Below are positions 59,679 through 64,000 of a stretch of 64,000 nt of DNA, one piece after another. Under the pieces are notes generated by a model. It had not been told where the DNA came from, made no database searches, and saw only the letters and a list, made by a program, of their open reading frames with translations. The first letter of the stretch is position 1; every line of letters begins with the position of its first letter. Origin of the DNA: CAXXOK01 sp035353615. GTDB taxonomy: Bacteria > Bacillota > Clostridia > Christensenellales > Aristaeellaceae. The translations under genes were made by a program, and so were the position numbers. The DNA is taken from assembly GCA_035353615.1 (NCBI GenBank), contig DAOPZY010000009.1, positions 1 to 64,000 of the forward strand. Reading direction: 5' to 3'.

Positions 59679-59867
59679 ATGAGCGATAGCCTGTTTCGGA
59701 AAAACGCGGTGGATCGCGTCGTCAGCCCGGATCAGCTCAACAGCACCATTCGGGTGGTGCCAACCGGCATTTGGCTGGTGCTTGTCGCGGTGATCCTCGC
59801 GCTGGCCGCAATCCTGCTGTTTCTGGCAACCACCGATCTGGATTTGCTCGGCCTGCTTTTCGGGTAA
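59679..59867 (+). CDS. Minimal HlyD-like NHLP secretion protein (membrane anchor only)
   Basis: This is a protein of 62 residues. MSDSLFRKNAVDRVVSPDQL at the start closely follows the N-terminus of the NHLP bacteriocin HlyD-family secretion protein (TIGR03794; family starts read like LFRxxALERLSSPEQLD). Residues 31-50 are one membrane helix, and the protein stops 12 residues later. The coiled coil and lipoyl/barrel parts, several hundred residues in normal members, are absent. The stop TAA is clean and the next gene starts 8 bases later, so I see no frameshift remnant. GAGGTGG supports ATG 59679. It is the first gene of the export operon. Confidence 0.72.
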   Translation: MSDSLFRKNAVDRVVSPDQLNSTIRVVPTGIWLVLVAVILALAAILLFLATTDLDLLGLLFG

Positions 59868-59875
59868 GGCGCAGC

Positions 59876-62023
59876 ATGAAAAAAGCAGTCAAAGTTCCTG
59901 TGATTCTCCAGCAGGAAGCTGTCGAATGCGGCGCTGCCAGCCTTGCGATGGTGTTGGCCTATCACGGCAAGTGGCTGCCGCTGGAGCAGGTGCGCGAGGA
60001 TTGCGGCGTATCCCGCGATGGCAGTTCCGCAAAAAGCATTGTGCAGGCAGCCCGGCGTTACGGCATGAAAGCCGCCGGATATCGGCTGGAGCCTTCGGAC
60101 CTTTCGGGCGTGCCCCTGCCCTGCATCCTTCATTGGAATTTTAATCATTTTGTTGTTTTCTGCGGTTTTCGCGGCCACGGCGCGCTGATCTGCAACCCCG
60201 CGACCGGGCCGGAAACCATCCCCATGGAGGAGTTTGACCGGGCCTTTACAGGGGTGGCGCTGGTTTTTGAGCCGCAACCGGCATTTGTGCGCGAAGGCCA
60301 CTCGCCCAGCCTGTACCGTTTTATCCGCAGTCGCCTGCGCGGTTCGGGCAGCATGCTGGCGTTCGTGCTGATGATTAGCCTGCTCACCTCGGTGCTTGGG
60401 ATTATCTCCCCGCTGTTTTCCCGGGTTTTTTTGGACGATCTGCTCACCGGCGCAAAGCCGCAATGGCTGATGCCGTTTGTGTACCTGTTCGCGGCATTCA
60501 TCCTGCTGCAAACGGTCGTTTCCGTCCTCTCCGCCAATTACAACTTGAAAATTTCCGGCAAGTTCGCCATTATCGGCAGCGGCACCTTCCTCTGGCATGT
60601 GTTGCAGCTGCCCATTCAATTCTTTTCTGCGCGGTTTGCCGGCGATATCGCCATGCGCCAGCAGGCGAACGAGGGTATTGCCTCCACCGTGTTTGAGCGG
60701 CTGGCTCCGTTAGCGTTGGATATGGCGATGCTGGTTTTCTATCTGGTGGTGATGCTCAGTTACAGCATACCGCTGACGCTGATTGGCCTTGGCGGCGCGG
60801 CGCTGACATTGCTGGTTTCCGCCTATGTGGCCAGGAAACGCGCCAACATCAGCCGCGCCTCCATGATGCTGATGGGTAAGCTGCAAGCCACCACGCTCAG
60901 CGGTGTGGAAATGATCGAAACCATCAAATCCTCCGGCGCGGAGGATGGTTTTTTCCAAAAATGGTCCGGATACCATGCCGGCGTGAACGCCGCCGCCGTT
61001 CAAAGCGCACGGCTTGGCGGCTACTGGGGCAGTCTGGCGGTGCTTTGCGGCGCATTGTCCGGCGTGTTTGTGTTATGCGTGGGCGCGGCGCTCATCATGA
61101 AGGGCGCGCTGACCGTCGGTATGCTGCTGGCTTTCCAAGGGTTTTTAACCGCGTTCATGGGCCCGGTGGAAACCCTGCGCAGCCTGCGCGAAGAAATGGA
61201 GCGCCTGCGCGCGAACATGGAACGCGTGCAGGATGTTATGAATTACTCGCCGGACCTTTACCCAGCCGCGTCCCCCGACGATGAAACGCGCACCTACCGA
61301 AAACTGTCCGGCAATGTGACGCTCAGTCACGTCACGTTTGGCTATAACCCGCTTGCCGCGCCTCTGATTGAGGATTTCAGCATGAGCCTGAAAACTGGCC
61401 AGCGCGTGGCATTGGTTGGCGCAAGCGGTTGCGGCAAATCGACGCTTGCAAAGCTCATCAGCGGGCTTTACCGGCCGTGGAGCGGTGAAATCCTGTTTGA
61501 CGGCAAACCGATCGACCAGATTGAACACGAGGTGTTTACCGGTTCCGTCGCGGTGGTCGATCAGGACGTGACCCTGTTTGAGGATACGGTCGCCGCCAAT
61601 ATTAAAATGTGGGATGAATCCATCGCTGATTTTGAAATGATTCTGGCCGCGCACGACGCGCAGATCGATCACATGATCCTGAGCCGCGAGGGCGGTTACC
61701 GCGCCAAGCTGCTGGAAGGCGGAAAAAACTACTCCGGCGGGGAGCGTCAGCGGATCGATATTGCCCGAGCGCTGGCGCTGGACCCCACCATCGCCATTTT
61801 AGACGAGGCAACCAGCGCGCTGGACGCGCAAACCGAGGCTGAGCTGATCCGGGCCATCTGCAATCGCGGCATCACCTGCGTCATCATCGCCCACCGCCTT
61901 TCCACCATCCGGGACTGTGATGAAATTATTGTGCTGGATCACGGCAAAGTTGCTCAGCGGGGTAAACATGAGGCCCTGTACGCAAGCGAAGGGCTTTACC
62001 GCGAGCTGGTCACCATGAACTGA
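59876..62023 (+). CDS. NHLP family peptidase-containing ABC exporter
   Basis: This 715-residue exporter (TIGR03796 type) trims a leader peptide and pumps the peptide out. Residues 1-125 are a C39 peptidase domain with LQQEAVECGAASL (oxyanion Gln12, Cys18) and WNFNHFVVF (His91). The third triad residue, Asp of the DPA motif in relatives, is Asn107 (CNPATGP). Six helices lie between 150 and 430. The ATPase has VGASGCGKST, YSGGERQRIDIARAL, AILDEATSALD and the His loop AHRLST. ATG at 59876 is 8 bases after the anchor gene. Confidence 0.9.
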   Translation: MKKAVKVPVILQQEAVECGAASLAMVLAYHGKWLPLEQVREDCGVSRDGSSAKSIVQAARRYGMKAAGYRLEPSDLSGVPLPCILHWNFNHFVVFCGFRGHGALICNPATGPETIPMEEFDRAFTGVALVFEPQPAFVREGHSPSLYRFIRSRLRGSGSMLAFVLMISLLTSVLGIISPLFSRVFLDDLLTGAKPQWLMPFVYLFAAFILLQTVVSVLSANYNLKISGKFAIIGSGTFLWHVLQLPIQFFSARFAGDIAMRQQANEGIASTVFERLAPLALDMAMLVFYLVVMLSYSIPLTLIGLGGAALTLLVSAYVARKRANISRASMMLMGKLQATTLSGVEMIETIKSSGAEDGFFQKWSGYHAGVNAAAVQSARLGGYWGSLAVLCGALSGVFVLCVGAALIMKGALTVGMLLAFQGFLTAFMGPVETLRSLREEMERLRANMERVQDVMNYSPDLYPAASPDDETRTYRKLSGNVTLSHVTFGYNPLAAPLIEDFSMSLKTGQRVALVGASGCGKSTLAKLISGLYRPWSGEILFDGKPIDQIEHEVFTGSVAVVDQDVTLFEDTVAANIKMWDESIADFEMILAAHDAQIDHMILSREGGYRAKLLEGGKNYSGGERQRIDIARALALDPTIAILDEATSALDAQTEAELIRAICNRGITCVIIAHRLSTIRDCDEIIVLDHGKVAQRGKHEALYASEGLYRELVTMN

Positions 62024-62039
62024 AAGGGGGCGAATCGGG

Positions 62040-64000
62040 GTGTCGCACTGGTTTGACGAGCAGTTGCGCGAGCGTATGCGCATGGATGGCGACGGTTTTG
62101 ACCGCGCGATGTACGGCCTTTCGTCCGTCATCATGGGCGAGCGGTTTGGCGAGCGGTTTGCCGATGACCGGCATCGTGTGAAAAATGCTGTGGACGAGAT
62201 ACTGCGCTTTTTCCATATTCCGTTAACCTCGGTTCCCGAAAGCGTTACCGAGGTGAACGAATACCTCGACGACGCCCTGCGGCCCACAGGCGTGCTCAAA
62301 CGGCGCGTGCAGCTCACCGGCAGTTGGTACCGCGACAGCATCGGCCCCATGCTGGGCACGCTGACTACCGGCGAGACGGTCGCGCTGCTTCCCCGCCGAT
62401 TTTCCGGTTATGAATACCGCGACCCAACCAGCGGTCAGATACTCAAAGTGACCCGAGCACGGGCTGCCCTGCTGGATGTTGACGCCTACTGTTTTTATAA
62501 ACCCTTTCCCCAAACCCGGATGGCTGTGCATGATTTGGTGCGGTACATGGTTTCTGTGCTCTCCCCGGGGGATGGCGCGCTTTATGTGGGCGTTTCGCTG
62601 TTGGTTACGCTTTTTGGCCTATTCAGCCCTATGGTGAACCAGCTGCTGTTTGGCCGGGTGATCCCCGATGGCAATGCCGACTACCTGCCGCCGACGCTGA
62701 TGATGCTGGTCACCTTTACCGTTGCCACGGCGATGCTGAACGTATCGCGCGGGTTTCTGTCCCAGCGCATCACAACCCGAATCCAGCTTGCGGTGGAGCC
62801 GGCGGCGATGGCTCGCGTGCTGATGCTTCCCGCCACATTTTTCAAGCGTTACAATTCCGGCGAGCTGGCCAGCCGCATCAGCGCGCTTTCCGCCCTTTGC
62901 GACAAGCTGGTCAACGCCGTGACCGGCTCGTTGCTTTCGGCCATACTGTCCCTGATTTATCTGTTTCAGATTAACGCGCTGGCCAGCGAGCTGGTGGCGC
63001 CGGCGATGCTTCTTGTGGCCGCGCTTGCGGCGGTCAACATCCTGACCGCGCTGTGGGAGCTGAAACAGGAACGGGCCTCCATGGCGATCAGCGCACAACT
63101 GAACGGGTTGGTTTTCGCGCTTTTTTCCGGCATCCAAAAAATCAAGCTAACCGGCTCGGAAAAGCGCGGGTTCGCAAAATGGGCGGAGCTGTACCGCAAA
63201 CAAGCCGCGCTCAGTTACCGACCGCCGAAGATGATCCGTTACGCAAGCGTGATTAACACCTTTATCAATTTGCTGGGTACGCTCTCATTTTACTATATCG
63301 CGGTGGTCCGTCACGTGTCCGTGGGGAATTACATGGCTTTCAGCGTCTCCTACGGCATGATCAGCGCGGCGCTCCTGTCCCTTTCCGAGCTTACGACAAC
63401 CTTCGCCAGCATCCGCCCGCAGCTGGAAATGGTTGAGCCGATCCTTCGCGCGGTACCGGAAACCGATGCGGGCAAAACCGTACTAACCAACCTGAGCGGC
63501 GCGATCGAACTGAGCCATGTCAGTTTCCGCTATGACGAGAACGGGCCGGACTTGCTCAGCGATATCAGCCTCACGATCAAGCCGCATGAGTATGTGGCGA
63601 TCGTCGGGCGCACGGGTTGCGGCAAATCAACGCTGATGCGCCTGCTCATGGGGTTTGAAACGCCCCGTAAGGGCGCGATTTACTACGACCATGTGGACCT
63701 GAACCGCATTGATCTTCGCTCCCTGCGAAAAAAGATCGGCGTGGTGATTCAAAACGGCAAGTTGTTTGCGGGAGATTTGTTCAGCAACATCGCCATTTCC
63801 GCGCCTTCGCTCACCCTGGAGGAAGCTTGGGAGGTTGCCCGGCTTTCGGGGCTGGATCAGGACATCGCGGATATGCCGATGGGCATGTATACGATGATCA
63901 CCGAAGGTTCCGGGGGCCTTTCCGGCGGCCAGCGGCAACGGATGATGATCGCGCGCGCGCTGGCGCCCAAGCCCCATATACTGATGCTGGATGAAGCCAC
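62040..64000 (+). CDS. Second NHLP family ABC exporter subunit (truncated by window end)
   Basis: This gene is open to the end of the window (653 codons seen). It starts at GTG 62040 with AAAGGGGGCG upstream and begins VSHWFDEQLRER, like TIGR03797 (the second NHLP transporter subunit, with a non-peptidase N-terminal part). Residues about 95-160 match the degenerate peptidase-like domain (LTGSWYRDSIGPMLG, VALLPRRFSGYEYRDP). Helices follow, then Walker A VGRTGCGKST, Q-loop VIQNGKLF, signature LSGGQRQRMMIARAL, and Walker B at ILMLDEAT where the window ends. It likely forms a heterodimer with the 715-residue protein. Confidence 0.88.
   Translation, partial: MSHWFDEQLRERMRMDGDGFDRAMYGLSSVIMGERFGERFADDRHRVKNAVDEILRFFHIPLTSVPESVTEVNEYLDDALRPTGVLKRRVQLTGSWYRDSIGPMLGTLTTGETVALLPRRFSGYEYRDPTSGQILKVTRARAALLDVDAYCFYKPFPQTRMAVHDLVRYMVSVLSPGDGALYVGVSLLVTLFGLFSPMVNQLLFGRVIPDGNADYLPPTLMMLVTFTVATAMLNVSRGFLSQRITTRIQLAVEPAAMARVLMLPATFFKRYNSGELASRISALSALCDKLVNAVTGSLLSAILSLIYLFQINALASELVAPAMLLVAALAAVNILTALWELKQERASMAISAQLNGLVFALFSGIQKIKLTGSEKRGFAKWAELYRKQAALSYRPPKMIRYASVINTFINLLGTLSFYYIAVVRHVSVGNYMAFSVSYGMISAALLSLSELTTTFASIRPQLEMVEPILRAVPETDAGKTVLTNLSGAIELSHVSFRYDENGPDLLSDISLTIKPHEYVAIVGRTGCGKSTLMRLLMGFETPRKGAIYYDHVDLNRIDLRSLRKKIGVVIQNGKLFAGDLFSNIAISAPSLTLEEAWEVARLSGLDQDIADMPMGMYTMITEGSGGLSGGQRQRMMIARALAPKPHILMLDEA

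Noticed and set aside
59771..59875. 35-codon N-terminal extension of the peptidase-containing exporter
   Set aside because: It overlaps the mini-anchor gene in another frame, and C39 domains begin just before the LQQEAVECG motif.

Overview
The window looks like one chromosomal segment of a strictly anaerobic, GC-rich (roughly 55-60 % by eye) Gram-positive bacterium of the class Clostridia. The basis is a NADH-linked [FeFe] hydrogenase, an Rnf ferredoxin:NAD complex, a FabT/FabK/FabH-type fatty acid operon, small MATE and DegV proteins, AGGAGG ribosome sites and no outer-membrane genes. No rRNA, tRNA, CRISPR array, insertion sequence, integrase or phage gene was seen.

Layout. 1-681: rplS with its promoter and terminator. 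957-9973 (minus): a hydrogenase locus. It holds hydC, an ATPase-fold protein, a 2Fe-2S protein, hydB and hydA, preceded by an accessory group (DRTGG, anti-sigma-like ATPase, HydS-like hydrogenase, DRTGG, PHP). 10307-12839: a DUF6062-like gene, a dCMP deaminase that appears to start at CTG, and a tRNA methyltransferase. 12829-17124: a 1431-residue secreted SpoIID protein with about eleven SH3b repeats. 17923-23952 (minus): rnfCDEAB followed by proC and rnhA; rnfG is absent. 24261-33750 (minus): hydrolase, murF, ddl, dxs, tlyA, nadK, argR and recN. 34349-39501: DUF1801, a fucose/arabinose isomerase-like enzyme, a MATE transporter and a histidine phosphatase. 39571-45692 (minus): the aromatic amino acid operon aroF-tyrA-aroB-pheA-aroEK-aroQ, preceded by a consensus promoter, a Phe/Tyr-rich leader peptide and an attenuator. 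46036-56932 (minus): the whole fatty acid initiation and elongation operon fabT-fabH-acpP-fabK-fabD-fabG-fabF-accB-fabZ-accC-accD-accA-degV, with a promoter and candidate operator. 57333-59419: a TRIC-like channel, a GNAT enzyme and two paralogous small membrane proteins. 59551-64000 (plus): an NHLP-type peptide export operon that runs off the end of the window.

How the genes work together. HydABC and Rnf both exchange electrons between ferredoxin and NAD(H); the first links this to H2 and the second to an ion gradient. The aro and fab operons are each complete except for a few genes (aroA and aroC are not here), and each carries visible cis-regulation. The most unusual points are the Phe/Tyr ribosome-attenuation leader, the Rnf operon without rnfG, the export operon whose HlyD-like partner is reduced to a 62-residue membrane anchor and whose C39 peptidase has Asn in place of the usual triad Asp, and the near-leaderless CTG-initiated deaminase gene.
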